From CS1-C013 sp964347265 (GTDB lineage Archaea > Aenigmatarchaeota > Aenigmatarchaeia > Aenigmatarchaeales > Aenigmatarchaeaceae), in NCBI GenBank assembly GCA_964347265.1, contig CAYFXV010000001.1, forward strand, positions 1 through 64,000: DNA of 64,000 nt, in the 5' to 3' direction. Below, piece by piece: positions 35,075 through 44,676 of this stretch (within the stretch, counting starts at the first letter, position 1; the number at the start of each line of letters is the position of its first letter). The translations under genes and the position numbers were made by a program. The notes beneath the pieces were generated by a model. The model saw only the letters and a list, made by a program, of their open reading frames with translations, was not told the origin of the DNA and made no database searches.

Positions 35075-35398
35075 ATGGTAACAATAGAAGACTTCCAAAA
35101 AATAGATATAAGAGTAGGTAAGGTAATTGAAATCAAAGATGCAGAAACAAAAAAACCAATGTACGTTCTTAAAGTGGATTTTGGAGAGTCGGGGATTAAA
35201 CAGTCTATAGCAGGTATAAAACCTAATTACGAAAAAGAAGAGCTTTTAAATAAAAAATTCATATTTGTAATTAATCTAGAACCTAAAAGAATAGCAAATA
35301 TATTATCAGAGTGTATGATATTAGCAGCAGAAAAAGATGATAAAGTGGTCATTTTACAACCTGAAAGGGATATAGAAATTGGTTCAAAGATTTCATAG
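35075..35398 (+). CDS. tRNA-binding domain protein (CsaA/MetRS-C type)
   Basis: The 107-residue OB-fold protein begins MVTIEDFQKIDIRVGKVIEI and continues with KPMYVLKVDFGESG, KQSIAGIKPNY and NLEPKRIANILSECMILAA. This is the EMAPII-like fold found as free CsaA or as the C-terminus of methionyl-tRNA synthetase, and it binds tRNA nonspecifically. Here it is a free-standing gene. I chose the second Met (35075) to match the family start; 35063 is possible. Confidence 0.85.
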   Translation: MVTIEDFQKIDIRVGKVIEIKDAETKKPMYVLKVDFGESGIKQSIAGIKPNYEKEELLNKKFIFVINLEPKRIANILSECMILAAEKDDKVVILQPERDIEIGSKIS

Positions 35399-35405
35399 TG
35401 ATGGA

Positions 35406-35948
35406 ATGGTTGATTTATTTGTAGAATTTGTAAAATCTTTATTAATTATTTTTCCAGCTTATGCTGCTAATGGATTTCCTCCCTTAGCTAAAGGTGAAAA
35501 ACCCATGGATTTAAAAAGAAAATGGTTTGACAATAGAAGAATATTTGGAGATGGGAAAACATTTGAAGGATTTGGTTTTGGTTTATTTTCAGGATTTGTA
35601 ATTGGTGCTTTAGAAGCTTATCTTTATCCTGATCTTAATGCTTATGCAATGTTTTTTGGAGTCCAATTACCTCTAATTAATTTATTTATTGGTTTCATGA
35701 TAGCTTTAGGAGCGTTGTGTGGTGATTTGGCTGGAAGTTTTCTGAAAAGAAGGTTTAAATTAAAAAGAGGTGCAGATGTTCCATTATTAGACCAATGGAA
35801 TTTCATTATAGGAGCTGTTTTATTTACTTTTTGGTTTACTGAAATAACAATCTGGATGTTTTTAATAATGCTTTTAATAACACCAATATTTCATAGGATA
35901 GCTAATATAATTGCGCATAAAATAAGAGTAAAAAAAGAGCCGTGGTAA
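35406..35948 (+). CDS. carS: CDP-archaeol synthase
   Basis: The 180-residue membrane enzyme transfers CMP from CTP to unsaturated archaetidic acid in archaeal phospholipid synthesis. The family signatures are FPAYAANGFPPL, DNRRIFGDGKTFEG (about 42-55), GDLAGSFLKRRFKLKRGAD and DVPLLDQWNFI. I chose the ATG at 35406, after the preceding stop. It is two bases from the PHP gene downstream. Confidence 0.93.
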   Translation: MVDLFVEFVKSLLIIFPAYAANGFPPLAKGEKPMDLKRKWFDNRRIFGDGKTFEGFGFGLFSGFVIGALEAYLYPDLNAYAMFFGVQLPLINLFIGFMIALGALCGDLAGSFLKRRFKLKRGADVPLLDQWNFIIGAVLFTFWFTEITIWMFLIMLLITPIFHRIANIIAHKIRVKKEPW

Positions 35949-35949
35949 A

Positions 35950-36633
35950 ATGAAAATAGATTGTCACTGTCATACAATTTACAGCAAACATTGGTTTTGG
36001 GGATTTGATGCTATAAACACGCCCTTGGAAATGATAAAAGTTGCAATAAAAAAAGGTATGGATGGATTAGCAATAACAGACCATGACACAGTAAAAGGAA
36101 GTTTAGTTGGAAAAAAAGTAGCAAAAAGATTTAAAAATTTTATTATAATAACTGGTTCTGAAATAAAAACAAAGGAAGGAGAAATAATTGGTTTAGATAT
36201 AAAAGAAAATATTCCAATAAACCTAAGCATTGGAGAAGCTATAGAAAAAATTCATGATTTAGGAGGTATAGCAGTAGCTCCGCACCCCTTCGGAAGCTAT
36301 GTTTTTAGAAAATGTGCTCAAGAAAATGCTTTAAAAGCAGACGCAATAGAAGTTTATAACTCAACTTTAACAAAAAAACAAAATAACAAAGCTTTGCGTT
36401 TAGCAAAAAAATTTAAAAAATCTTTTACAGCTGGGAGTGATGCTCATTCTGCAAGAGAAGTTGGAAATGCTGGAATAATAGTTAATGGAAATCCTATAGA
36501 CTCAATTTTAAAAAACAAAGTAAAAATTTTTGGAAGACATACAAGCATATTAAGAATAGCTGGCACAATATCTAAAAAATTCATTAGATCTATTGAATGG
36601 AGAATAACAGGTGGAAGGAGAAAATATAGTTAA
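35950..36633 (+). CDS. PHP-domain metal-dependent phosphoesterase
   Basis: The 227-residue protein has the PHP motifs: CHCHTIYSKH (about 4-13), ITDHDTVKG (about 41-49), GSEIKTKEGEIIGL, VAPHPFG and GSDAHSAREVG (about 162-172). These build a trinuclear metal site for phosphoester hydrolysis. Members act on nucleotides or nucleic acids; the substrate cannot be told. It follows carS closely and may be co-transcribed. Confidence 0.85.
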   Translation: MKIDCHCHTIYSKHWFWGFDAINTPLEMIKVAIKKGMDGLAITDHDTVKGSLVGKKVAKRFKNFIIITGSEIKTKEGEIIGLDIKENIPINLSIGEAIEKIHDLGGIAVAPHPFGSYVFRKCAQENALKADAIEVYNSTLTKKQNNKALRLAKKFKKSFTAGSDAHSAREVGNAGIIVNGNPIDSILKNKVKIFGRHTSILRIAGTISKKFIRSIEWRITGGRRKYS

Positions 36634-36641
36634 AATTTGTT

Positions 36642-37118
36642 TCAGAAAAATTGTAAAATCCAATTTATTCCGTAAAATCCTCCATAAGCAAGGACTAAAG
36701 CCATTATAGTTTTTCCTATGAAACTTGCCAAAAGAAATTTCTTAAATGGATACCTCAAAGTTCCACCAATTATGCCAACTATATCATCTGGAAGAGGTGT
36801 TGCAGCGAATAATACTATTATAAAAAAACCACCATATTTTTTAAACTTTTTTTCCCATTTTTTAATATCTTTCTTATATTTCTTATTTATTATTTTTCTT
36901 CCTCCTAAACCTAAAACATAACCAACTATTTCTCCTATTGCTTCACCTAATCCAGCTAGAATTCCAACTAGAAGAGGATCCAATATAGCACCAGCAGCAA
37001 AAACAATAATATCAGTAGGAAGAATAAATATTATAGTAGAAGAACCTATTAAACTAACTAAGAAAACTCCTAAGTAACCATAAGTTTGGACCAAAGACGT
37101 AAAAAATTCTAAAATCAT
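36642..37118 (-). CDS. VTT (DedA/SNARE-associated) membrane protein
   Basis: The 158-residue protein has the DedA/VTT layout: a short amphipathic hairpin (IFILPTDIIVFAAGAIL), a re-entrant region with AGLGEAIGEIVGYVLG, and FFIIVLFAATPLPDDIVGIIGG before two final spans. Family members move or scramble lipids. I chose the ATG at 37118; the upstream in-frame TTG at 37130 is less likely. Confidence 0.82.
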   Translation of the reverse strand: MILEFFTSLVQTYGYLGVFLVSLIGSSTIIFILPTDIIVFAAGAILDPLLVGILAGLGEAIGEIVGYVLGLGGRKIINKKYKKDIKKWEKKFKKYGGFFIIVLFAATPLPDDIVGIIGGTLRYPFKKFLLASFIGKTIMALVLAYGGFYGINWILQFF

Positions 37119-37161
37119 TAAAAACACCAATAATATATTTTAAGCATTATAACATAATATT

Positions 37162-37761
37162 ATGCTTTATAAAAAAAGAAAATACTTTAAGGAGTTAAGT
37201 AAAAATTTTGGTCGTGTTTTTAGTAAATTCCCTCTCTCTCCAAACCAATGGACAATTTCAAGTTTGATTTTAGCTATAATACTTGTTTATTTTTTAATCA
37301 ATCAAAATTTTTTAATTTCCTTTATTGTTGGCATTTTCACTGTTTCTATTGATATGATAGATGGTGCTGTTGCAAGAGTAACTAAAAGAGCAACAAAATT
37401 TGGAGCTTATTTAGATACTATAATTGATAGATTTATAGAATTTTTTACTATACTTGGCCTATTTTTTGTAGACTATCCTAATTTTATTTTTACTTCAAAA
37501 ACTTGGTTAATGGTTTTACTTTTTGGTTCTTTGATGTCATCATATTCAAAACCTGCTGCTCTTGAAAAGAACTTAATTAAAAAGGAATTAAAGGGCGGCG
37601 GAATTCTAGAACATACAGATAGATTAATTTTATTTCTAATTATAATTTTAATATCTAATTTTTCATTGGAGTATGCAAATTATTTAATTGTTTTAACTTC
37701 GATTCTAACATTGGTATCATTTATTCAAAGATTTTTTATTGTAACAAAAAGATATATATAA
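37162..37761 (+). CDS. CDP-alcohol phosphatidyltransferase
   Basis: The 199-residue membrane enzyme has the complete CDP-alcohol motif D-x2-DG-x2-AR-x8-G-x3-D-x3-D (DMIDGAVAR... GAYLDTIID, about 69-95) and NQWTISSL upstream. It attaches a polar headgroup (inositol-phosphate, glycerol-phosphate or serine) to CDP-archaeol. It complements carS 1.2 kb upstream. The exact headgroup cannot be assigned. Confidence 0.88.
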   Translation: MLYKKRKYFKELSKNFGRVFSKFPLSPNQWTISSLILAIILVYFLINQNFLISFIVGIFTVSIDMIDGAVARVTKRATKFGAYLDTIIDRFIEFFTILGLFFVDYPNFIFTSKTWLMVLLFGSLMSSYSKPAALEKNLIKKELKGGGILEHTDRLILFLIIILISNFSLEYANYLIVLTSILTLVSFIQRFFIVTKRYI

Positions 37762-37781
37762 AACAAAACAGATTTGGTTTT

Positions 37782-38120
37782 ATGAAACAAGCCATTCTAG
37801 TAAGAACTGATCTGAAAATGGGTAAAGGTAAAATAGCCGCACAGTCTGCCCATGCTAGTTTTGTAGCTTTTTTAAAGTCCAATAAAAGAAGTAGGGAAAA
37901 ATGGATGAAGGAAGGCATGAAAAAAGTTATTTTAAAAGTCTCTGGTGAAAAAGAACTAAAAAAGTTCCATAGATTGGCAAAAAAGGAAAAGTTACCTTGC
38001 AATTTTATAAGAGATGCTGGCTTAACTCAAACTAAACCAGGAACTATAACTGCTCTAGGAATAGGTCCTGCAAATGATAAGAAAATTGACAAAATAACTG
38101 GAAAATTAAAATTATTGTGA
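37782..38120 (+). CDS. pth: Peptidyl-tRNA hydrolase (Pth2)
   Basis: The 112-residue protein recycles peptidyl-tRNA. It has the Pth2 pattern KQAILVRTDLKMGKGKIAAQ, SAHASFVAF, a central KKVILKVSGEKEL and the C-terminal DAGLTQTKPGT followed by TALGIGPA. The length is typical. Confidence 0.96.
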   Translation: MKQAILVRTDLKMGKGKIAAQSAHASFVAFLKSNKRSREKWMKEGMKKVILKVSGEKELKKFHRLAKKEKLPCNFIRDAGLTQTKPGTITALGIGPANDKKIDKITGKLKLL

Positions 38121-38121
38121 T

Positions 38122-38385
38122 ATGATGAAGAAAAAATATAAAATAAAAATATATTGGAAACAAATAATTTTGATTGAATTCATACTTGCAATTAGTTTTT
38201 TAATTCCATATTCAATTAGTGCAAATGGTGTTGAAAGTTATGGATTTCCTTTTGCTGTTATAAGAGTAAACAAAATTTCAAATCTTATAAACACAGATTG
38301 GAATGGATTCTTGTTCAATGTCATCTTTTATATAGCTTTAGTATTTTTATTAAATGTAATTTGGATAAAAATTAAAAAGAAATGA
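38122..38385 (+). CDS. Small two-span membrane protein
   Basis: The 87-residue protein has a basic N-terminus, a first span (about 12-30), a polar loop with GVESYGFPFAVIR and a second span (about 60-82) ending KIKKK. It starts one base after the pth stop and ends four bases before the DUF63-like gene. The function is unknown. Confidence 0.6.
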   Translation: MMKKKYKIKIYWKQIILIEFILAISFLIPYSISANGVESYGFPFAVIRVNKISNLINTDWNGFLFNVIFYIALVFLLNVIWIKIKKK

Positions 38386-38389
38386 TTAT

Positions 38390-39232
38390 ATGTTAGAAGA
38401 ATTCATAAATGAAAATTTCTTAATTCCATTATGTCATTATTATACTCCAGTTGGAACAATAAGTTATGGCTTAATTATGGTTTTAGCAGTTATAGGAACT
38501 TACAAACTTCTAAAATATTTAAAAATAAAAATAGATAAAAAATTCTTTATCGGACTTATAACTTTTATAGTATATGGCGGTTGGACAAGAGCTTTAAGAG
38601 ATCATAAATTAGGTATTTATCAAAGTAATATTTTTTGTTCGCCACCTATTTACTTTTTTATATTTTTCATAGCTCTAGCTTCTTTATTACTAGGAATTTC
38701 AATAGAAAAAATAACTAAGAAGAAGAAACGTAAAATTTCTTATGAAAAAATAATGTTTGTAATAGGTTTATGTTTTTTATTGTATAATGCAACTTTAACT
38801 AACATAAAAAACTTTTTTGCATTTTCCTCTATTTTATTATTGGTTGGTTTTTGGTCTTTAGTTTTTTTGGGTATACACAAAATAAAACCGAAATTATTAT
38901 CATTACAAAATGCTGGAATAATAGTTTCACATTTGTTAGATGCAAGCTCAACCTTCATAACACTTTCTTTCTTTGGTTATTGTGAACAACATATCTTACC
39001 AGGTGTTTTAACAGGAGCATATTGTGATGCAAAAAGCTTACCAAATTATTTAATTTTACCATTTAACCCGTGGGTAATGTTTCCATTAAAAATAATTGTG
39101 GTTTGGATTGTTTTAGCATTAATTGATAGATCTAAAGAGGATATTTTCTTAAAAAGGTTTTTAAAAATCGTAATTTTGATATTAGGGCTAGCATTGGGCA
39201 TAAGAGATTTTCTTACGGTTTCTATGCTCTAA
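38390..39232 (+). CDS. DUF63-like polytopic membrane protein
   Basis: The 280-residue protein has about seven or eight spans and the archaeal DUF63 features: LCHYYTPVGTISYGLIM near the N-terminus, VYGGWTRALRDH (about 62-73), and HLLDASSTFITLSFFGYCEQH (in two parts near 183-203). The family is archaeal and uncharacterised. Conserved His, Asp and Arg in the membrane hint at an enzyme or transporter. Confidence 0.72.
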   Translation: MLEEFINENFLIPLCHYYTPVGTISYGLIMVLAVIGTYKLLKYLKIKIDKKFFIGLITFIVYGGWTRALRDHKLGIYQSNIFCSPPIYFFIFFIALASLLLGISIEKITKKKKRKISYEKIMFVIGLCFLLYNATLTNIKNFFAFSSILLLVGFWSLVFLGIHKIKPKLLSLQNAGIIVSHLLDASSTFITLSFFGYCEQHILPGVLTGAYCDAKSLPNYLILPFNPWVMFPLKIIVVWIVLALIDRSKEDIFLKRFLKIVILILGLALGIRDFLTVSML

Positions 39233-39270
39233 AATTAAAGTTTAAGAATTTATGTGTTTAGATAATAAAT

Positions 39271-40512
39271 ATGATGTATCCTATAGATGTGGTATATTTG
39301 GTATTCGTCTTCATAACATTGTATTTTTCTATATTATTTTTTCTATTATTTTTAAGAAACAAAAGATTAATTAAAAGAATACCTAAACTTACAAAACATC
39401 CTTCTGTAAGCATAATTATACCAGCTTATAACGAAGAAAATGTCATAGGTAAAACAATTGAAAACTTGAAAAAGCTGATTTATCCGAAAAATAAACTTGA
39501 AATAATAGTAGTGAATGATGGTTCTAGTGATAAAACTGGACAAATAGCAAGAAGTTTTAAGGGAGTAAAGGTCTTTGATAAAGTTAATCAAGGTAAAAAA
39601 GCATATGCACTTAATTTTGGATTAAAAAGAGCTAAAGGTGAAATAATAGGTTGTATAGATGCTGACTCTTTTCCACGATCAAATGCACTTTTAAAATCAG
39701 TATCCTTTTTTAATGATCCAAAAGTAGGTGCTGTAACTACTTCTATTTTTGTAAAGGAACCAAAAAAATTGATCCAAAAACTTCAATATTTAGAATACAT
39801 AATGATAGTTTGGTCTAGAAAATTACTTGAATTTTTAGATGGCATATATGTTACTCCAGGAGCAATGAGTTTGTATAGAAAAAGCGTTTTACAAGAAGTT
39901 GGTGGTTTTGATGAAAAGAATGTAACAGAAGATATAGAAATTGCTTGGAGAATACTTCGTAAAGGATATTTAATTAAGATGTCAACTCTTGCAAGAGTTT
40001 ATACAAATGTTCCTTCATCATTTAAAAAATGGTGGAAACAAAGAATAAGATGGAATATAGGAGGTTTTCAAACATCAGTTAAACATATAGACACTATTTT
40101 TAGATCCAGATTTAAAAGCTTAGGAATATTTGTTGTTCCATTTTTTATATTATCTTATCTTATTTCACTACTTGGTTTTGGAGTATTTGTATATGTTCTG
40201 GGCACAGCAGTCTATGGCTATTCTAATATTATTTTTAAATCATTTCTCTATAGTTCTAATCCTATTAAATATACAAACTTTATGGATTTTTTAATACTTC
40301 CAAATGTTTTCACAATTTTTGGTTTAAGTATCTTTATTTTATCATTAGTTTGGATGTTCATAGGTTTGAGAGCTACAGGTATGAAAATAAAAGGATTTAA
40401 AGGAATATATAAGATTTTAATTTACTTAAGTCTGTATATTACAATTTTCCCTATAGTTTTGATAGATTCTATATTTAAATTTGTGAGAGGTAAAGATTAT
40501 AGATGGCGATAA
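39271..40512 (+). CDS. Membrane GT2 glycosyltransferase
   Basis: The 413-residue protein has an N-terminal span (about 5-28), a GT-A domain (SIIIPAYNEENVIGKT; VVNDGSSDKT; the DxD-like DADSF; VTEDIEIAW with the catalytic Asp) and the processive-type signature KQRIRWNIGG (RW of QxxRW), followed by about four spans. This is the cellulose/hyaluronan synthase-like architecture that makes and extrudes polysaccharide or glycosylates lipids. The two-base gap to the next gene suggests co-transcription. Confidence 0.88.
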   Translation: MMYPIDVVYLVFVFITLYFSILFFLLFLRNKRLIKRIPKLTKHPSVSIIIPAYNEENVIGKTIENLKKLIYPKNKLEIIVVNDGSSDKTGQIARSFKGVKVFDKVNQGKKAYALNFGLKRAKGEIIGCIDADSFPRSNALLKSVSFFNDPKVGAVTTSIFVKEPKKLIQKLQYLEYIMIVWSRKLLEFLDGIYVTPGAMSLYRKSVLQEVGGFDEKNVTEDIEIAWRILRKGYLIKMSTLARVYTNVPSSFKKWWKQRIRWNIGGFQTSVKHIDTIFRSRFKSLGIFVVPFFILSYLISLLGFGVFVYVLGTAVYGYSNIIFKSFLYSSNPIKYTNFMDFLILPNVFTIFGLSIFILSLVWMFIGLRATGMKIKGFKGIYKILIYLSLYITIFPIVLIDSIFKFVRGKDYRWR

Positions 40513-40513
40513 A

Positions 40514-41167
40514 ATGCAAAGTGATATTTTAATAAAAACCACTTTTATAACAGTAGTTGTTTTTGTATTAGGTATACTTGTTGGTATCTGGTTAGACAAT
40601 GCAAGACTTGAAGATATAAAAGAAAGATTAGCTTTTATGGATATTGAATGGAACGACGCAAGATTACAAAGTGTATTATATCAAAATTTTATAAACAGTA
40701 CAGAGTCTTGTGAAAATGCTATTAATTCAAATTTAGATTTTAATGAGAAGATCTATAAAGAAGGTATAGAAATTGAAAGACGTGAAAATGTAAATAAATT
40801 TACTCCAGAAATAATGTCTGAAAAAAGAAGATATGCCTTATTGCAATTACAGTTTTGGTTAAACAGCATAAACTTGAAAGAATCATGTAAAGCTAATTAT
40901 AGTTCCATTGTATATTTTTACTCATTCTTTGATGAAAATGCAAAAATTAATCAAAAAATTCAGAGTACTATCTTGTCAGACTTGAAAGAAGAATGTGGAA
41001 ATCAATTAATTCTAATACCACTTCCTTTTGATTTAAATATCTCCACAATAGAATTCATAAAATCAAATTACAAAATTAATTCTACTCCGTCTATTTTAAT
41101 AAATGAAAGAACTGTTTTAGAAGGCATACAAAATAAAGAAAAAATTTTAGAATATATGAGCTGTTAA
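40514..41167 (+). CDS. Membrane-anchored, possibly thioredoxin-like protein
   Basis: The 217-residue protein has one N-terminal span (about 9-27), then an extracytoplasmic helical part (about 30-120), and a C-terminal part with SIVYFYSFFDENAKIN and the late NSTPSILINERTVLEG, which resembles the cis-Pro strand of thioredoxin folds. No CxxC active site is visible, so redox activity is doubtful. It follows the GT2 gene. Confidence 0.55.
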   Translation: MQSDILIKTTFITVVVFVLGILVGIWLDNARLEDIKERLAFMDIEWNDARLQSVLYQNFINSTESCENAINSNLDFNEKIYKEGIEIERRENVNKFTPEIMSEKRRYALLQLQFWLNSINLKESCKANYSSIVYFYSFFDENAKINQKIQSTILSDLKEECGNQLILIPLPFDLNISTIEFIKSNYKINSTPSILINERTVLEGIQNKEKILEYMSC

Positions 41168-41775
41168 GTCATTAAAACTAAAAGCATTTTATCAACTGCT
41201 AAATCTAAATCAGTATACTTTCTATCGATTTCAGAAAAGTCTCTACCTTGTAAAATTATAAGATTATTATTAACTATTACAGACGTTTGGTTAGCATAAG
41301 AAGGACCTAACAATAGTATTACAGGTTCTATTGGAGTTGGAATTAATTCATCGGTTGAGTTTATAGGTAATGACTTAAAACATCTTACCTCTTCATCTTC
41401 AAAAAATAACATACAAGAACTACCGTCTACATCTTTAAAACTTCCTGTTTGACCTTTATAATAGTGTCTGTAAACTATTCCTAATTTATTTGTTGTTTCA
41501 AAGCTTGAGGCAACATAAAAAGCATTTTCAGTTTCATTGGGAATGAAAGCTATGTAAATTTTATAAACTTCTGGATTTAGTAAAACATCTTTAATAGCAT
41601 CTTCATTAGGATAAACTGGTGTTTTATTGGCCTCAAACAAATTTGCTCTAAAATGTCTTATATCACCTTCATAATACAAAGAATAAGGATCTTTAAAGGT
41701 TCCTAAATTATTTAATAGGAAAACAAAAGCAATAACAATTATTGCTATTATTACTATAATATAATTTTTTTCCAT
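41164..41775 (-). CDS. Membrane-anchored extracytoplasmic protein, unknown
   Basis: The 203-residue protein has an N-terminal span (about 4-21) and a soluble outer domain with little Cys, containing FIPNETENAFYVASSFE and LLLGPSYANQTSVIVNNN, then IILQGRDF. The GPSYAN then IVNNNLIILQGRDF pattern resembles a sequence-limited surface domain, but no family is recognised. It is convergent with the preceding gene (four-base overlap) and downstream of the S-layer gene on the same strand. Confidence 0.55.
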   Translation of the reverse strand: MEKNYIIVIIAIIVIAFVFLLNNLGTFKDPYSLYYEGDIRHFRANLFEANKTPVYPNEDAIKDVLLNPEVYKIYIAFIPNETENAFYVASSFETTNKLGIVYRHYYKGQTGSFKDVDGSSCMLFFEDEEVRCFKSLPINSTDELIPTPIEPVILLLGPSYANQTSVIVNNNLIILQGRDFSEIDRKYTDLDLAVDKMLLVLMT

Positions 41776-41799
41776 ATACTAACCTCTGATTCTCGAGAA

Positions 41800-41858
41800 A
41801 TAAAAAGAAAAAGAAAAAAGGGGTAGCTGATTTCTTCAAACTATTCTATTAAGAATAG
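41800..41858 (-). terminator. S-layer gene terminator
   Basis: On the minus strand an inverted repeat, CTATTC-TTAATA-GAATAG (41841-41858), overlaps the S-layer stop codon. It is followed by a pyrimidine tract rich in T (CCCC then T6, C, T5, C, T5), typical of archaeal intrinsic termination. Confidence 0.65.
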
Positions 41859-44635
41859 CTTGGAGATGCTACTGTTCCCGTAACAGTTACTTCAGCACCT
41901 GCTTTTTGTGTGTCTGTTGCTCCTGGGAATCCAGTTTGGACAATTCTAGCTGCTAAGTCTGTATCTCCTGCTTCCCAACCGGCTATCAATAGAGCTGTCT
42001 TACCTGTTGCGAATTTGTCTGCAACAAGTTTTATCAAACCTGCATTCTCAGGTATTCCTGATGCAGCTCCACATGTATAGTCAGTATGACCCATGACTTC
42101 AGCTGCTAGCTTGTTAATACAAGGTCCACCAACTATGACTAAATCATAGTTTGATTTGTCTGAGCTTGTTACTTCGGTATCAAGTTTAACAACATCTGAT
42201 GTAATTGGTAATACAACATCTGTTGTTATTACGCCTCCAACTCCACCACTTGTTATTACACCTGTTGGAGTCAACACATAAACATTTCCATATGTGAACA
42301 CATCTGGATAGCTTATTGTTGCTGAACCTCCAAGGTTTGAAGTCAAGTGATCTGATAGAGTACCGTAAGTTGTCATACCCTTGTATTGTGTTGATGTTCC
42401 TAAGAGCGGAACGTCTGCATAAGCGCTGTCATCTGAATAAAGTGAGGTAGCTATGCTTACTTTGTTGTTTGTACTATCCCATGATACTGGTAGATACAAC
42501 CAATTATGTGTTTGTCCGCCTTGTTGTGCTTCTTCAACTAAGATAAAACCTGTACCATCATACCAAGCACTTGTACTTGTTCCTAGTTTAACTGTGTAGT
42601 TCATAGCAGCACTAGTTCTTCCAACTCTTACTACATAATCAATGTGGTTCTTTGCAAATGTTCCACTTCCATAAGCTCCGTCTTCAACTGGTTCTCCAAT
42701 TGCTGTTTCATTAGTCCAAGTTCCTGCTGTAGGACCATATGTAGCAACTGTTGTTGTATTGTCAGCATTTCTAACAAGTCTTATACCTGCAAATCCTAGT
42801 TGTGGATAAATCCAGGTTCCTGCGGTCATTGCACCTGAAGAATAGTTTGTATAGAAATACAAACCACCTTGACCTGTTGTTATTAACTTTGGTGCAAGGA
42901 AAGAGTATTCTCTACCAAGAGGTCCTGGTGTAGTAAAATCTGTGTATGCTGTTCCTGCAATATATCCATCTCCATTTAGGTCAACATTGATAGTTTTAGA
43001 TGTATTGCTTATAAGGTAAACTCTATAAATGTTTCCATCAACTATCAAATTTGCTATGGCTCCATTTGAAGTTTGGTTACCTGTTGCTGTAATTGAATTT
43101 CCTGACTCATCTGTAAATGTAAATTCACCAGTTGCTGCTGTATAAGCTGTAAATACCATTGTGTGGGAGAATCCTCCTTTCTGTATCACGAAAAAGTCTT
43201 GATCAACTGCGCTAATGTTTGCTCCCTCATCAAATACAACATCTCTCCAATCGTTTTCAGTGCCTGATGCTGTTACGGGTGCTGATGCCCATCTCCATGT
43301 TACTCCGTCTGATGAATAGACTGAGAACATTTGTTCTTCAGCATCTGCAGCATTCTTGTATTTTAAGAACATGTTGTATCCAGAAGGATTGAATGTTATT
43401 GATTGTCTGTTTGCTGCATCTGTAAAATCTGGAATAATACTGTTGAATTTTATGTCAAAGGTTGATGCAAAGGAATCTGCCACTTTATCTCCTGCAGATA
43501 ACCACTTATCTAAAGTTGGAGTATAGGTTAAAGAGAATACGGACCAACCACCTGATACACTTGAAGTCATTCCTGATACTAATTCAGATACGACTGATGT
43601 ACCTTTTGTTACTGTTCCTGCAGAACTTACTTTAACTTTGTCTGCGCCTATTGCTAATGTTGCATAATCTGCTGCTCCTGTCTTACCTTGGAAGACTTTT
43701 ATTGCAGCAATTTGTGTTCCATCAGACAAAGTTTTGGTTTCTCCTGCCTTTAATGTAAATGATTCACCATTTACATCCCCAATGGCAGAATAATATGTTG
43801 ATGTTCCTATAGTTTGTGCAGCAACTCCTGTCAAAGTAACTGTATAGTCTTTTCCTTCAGATGTTATTGTTTGTGGTGCTCCTGTTTCTACAGTAACTAA
43901 ATTCTTACCTCCAAGTAAGGTCATAGTTGAGATTGTATCAGTTGAACTACCATATGTGGCATCTGATATAACGAAATCTTTTCCTAAAATACTTATAGTT
44001 GTACCTTGAATTACAGCCTGCAATAGTGTATTACTGGTAACACCTGATAAAGAGACTGGTGTTGAAAATGTTAGTTTGTATGTATAAAGTGGATAAGATG
44101 CTGGAACTTTAAAGGAAATTCTTGGCGTATTTTCAGTTGTAGGTCTTTCAAATTTTATTTGTGCGCCATTGCTACCTAAATCAGTCTCACCCAATAAATA
44201 CAAATACTGTTTATATTGGTAAGCTCCACCAGATGCTGATGAATAAGTTTTGGTTCCTAACAAAGATGGTATATCTGAAGTTGTTATAATTCCCTTAACA
44301 TTTTGCGGGTTTGTATAAGGTGTTAAAAATATACCAGATGTTTCTATTTTTGCTCCACCTGTAACACTTTCTCCTGCAATTGTTGTTGTTACATCTGTGG
44401 TTGTCTTAGCATTTGCTGCCATATTAACAGCTACATCAACAGCACCTGCAACATCAGCTGGTGCGGCTCTTGCCCCGATTACAAACAGTGGAAAACTAAC
44501 TGTTGAATCTGTTACTGTTATCATATCTGATATTTTTCCTAATTCTGTTACAGTAGATGCTAACACTGGACTCATTAATGACATTCCTGTCATAAGTGCT
44601 GAACCTGCTATCGCAGCCAATTTTTTAAATTGCAT
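41849..44635 (-). CDS. S-layer protein
   Basis: The 928-residue secreted protein has a signal peptide (MQFKKLAAIAGSALMTGMSL, cleavage near ASTVTE), a long Ser/Thr/Gly-rich beta body with few charged clusters, and an N-terminal plus C-terminal pair of conserved S-layer parts; the latter contains DLVIVGGPCINKLAAEVMG and KTALLIAGWEAGDTDLAARI. This layout matches the methanococcal-type SLY family. It would form the outer protein lattice. Its codons are visibly more G+C-rich than those of its neighbours and it has a strong ribosome binding site, both consistent with high expression. Confidence 0.9.
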   Translation of the reverse strand: MQFKKLAAIAGSALMTGMSLMSPVLASTVTELGKISDMITVTDSTVSFPLFVIGARAAPADVAGAVDVAVNMAANAKTTTDVTTTIAGESVTGGAKIETSGIFLTPYTNPQNVKGIITTSDIPSLLGTKTYSSASGGAYQYKQYLYLLGETDLGSNGAQIKFERPTTENTPRISFKVPASYPLYTYKLTFSTPVSLSGVTSNTLLQAVIQGTTISILGKDFVISDATYGSSTDTISTMTLLGGKNLVTVETGAPQTITSEGKDYTVTLTGVAAQTIGTSTYYSAIGDVNGESFTLKAGETKTLSDGTQIAAIKVFQGKTGAADYATLAIGADKVKVSSAGTVTKGTSVVSELVSGMTSSVSGGWSVFSLTYTPTLDKWLSAGDKVADSFASTFDIKFNSIIPDFTDAANRQSITFNPSGYNMFLKYKNAADAEEQMFSVYSSDGVTWRWASAPVTASGTENDWRDVVFDEGANISAVDQDFFVIQKGGFSHTMVFTAYTAATGEFTFTDESGNSITATGNQTSNGAIANLIVDGNIYRVYLISNTSKTINVDLNGDGYIAGTAYTDFTTPGPLGREYSFLAPKLITTGQGGLYFYTNYSSGAMTAGTWIYPQLGFAGIRLVRNADNTTTVATYGPTAGTWTNETAIGEPVEDGAYGSGTFAKNHIDYVVRVGRTSAAMNYTVKLGTSTSAWYDGTGFILVEEAQQGGQTHNWLYLPVSWDSTNNKVSIATSLYSDDSAYADVPLLGTSTQYKGMTTYGTLSDHLTSNLGGSATISYPDVFTYGNVYVLTPTGVITSGGVGGVITTDVVLPITSDVVKLDTEVTSSDKSNYDLVIVGGPCINKLAAEVMGHTDYTCGAASGIPENAGLIKLVADKFATGKTALLIAGWEAGDTDLAARIVQTGFPGATDTQKAGAEVTVTGTVASPSYS

Positions 44636-44643
44636 TTTTTATT

Positions 44644-44649
44644 CCTCCT
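44644..44649 (-). promoter_or_regulatory. Strong Shine-Dalgarno of the S-layer gene
   Basis: AGGAGG lies 8 bases before the S-layer ATG on the minus strand, within GAGGAGGAAT. Most other genes in the window have TATA boxes about 25 nt upstream and no Shine-Dalgarno, so this site is exceptional. Confidence 0.85.
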
Positions 44650-44676
44650 CATTTAATTAAAGTTTGCGCGGTGTAT

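Noticed and set aside
44397..44660. Open frame opposite the S-layer gene start
   Set aside because: Its Ala/Thr-rich sequence mirrors the biased codons of the S-layer signal and N-terminus on the other strand, and it would cover the strong ribosome binding site. It is a shadow frame.
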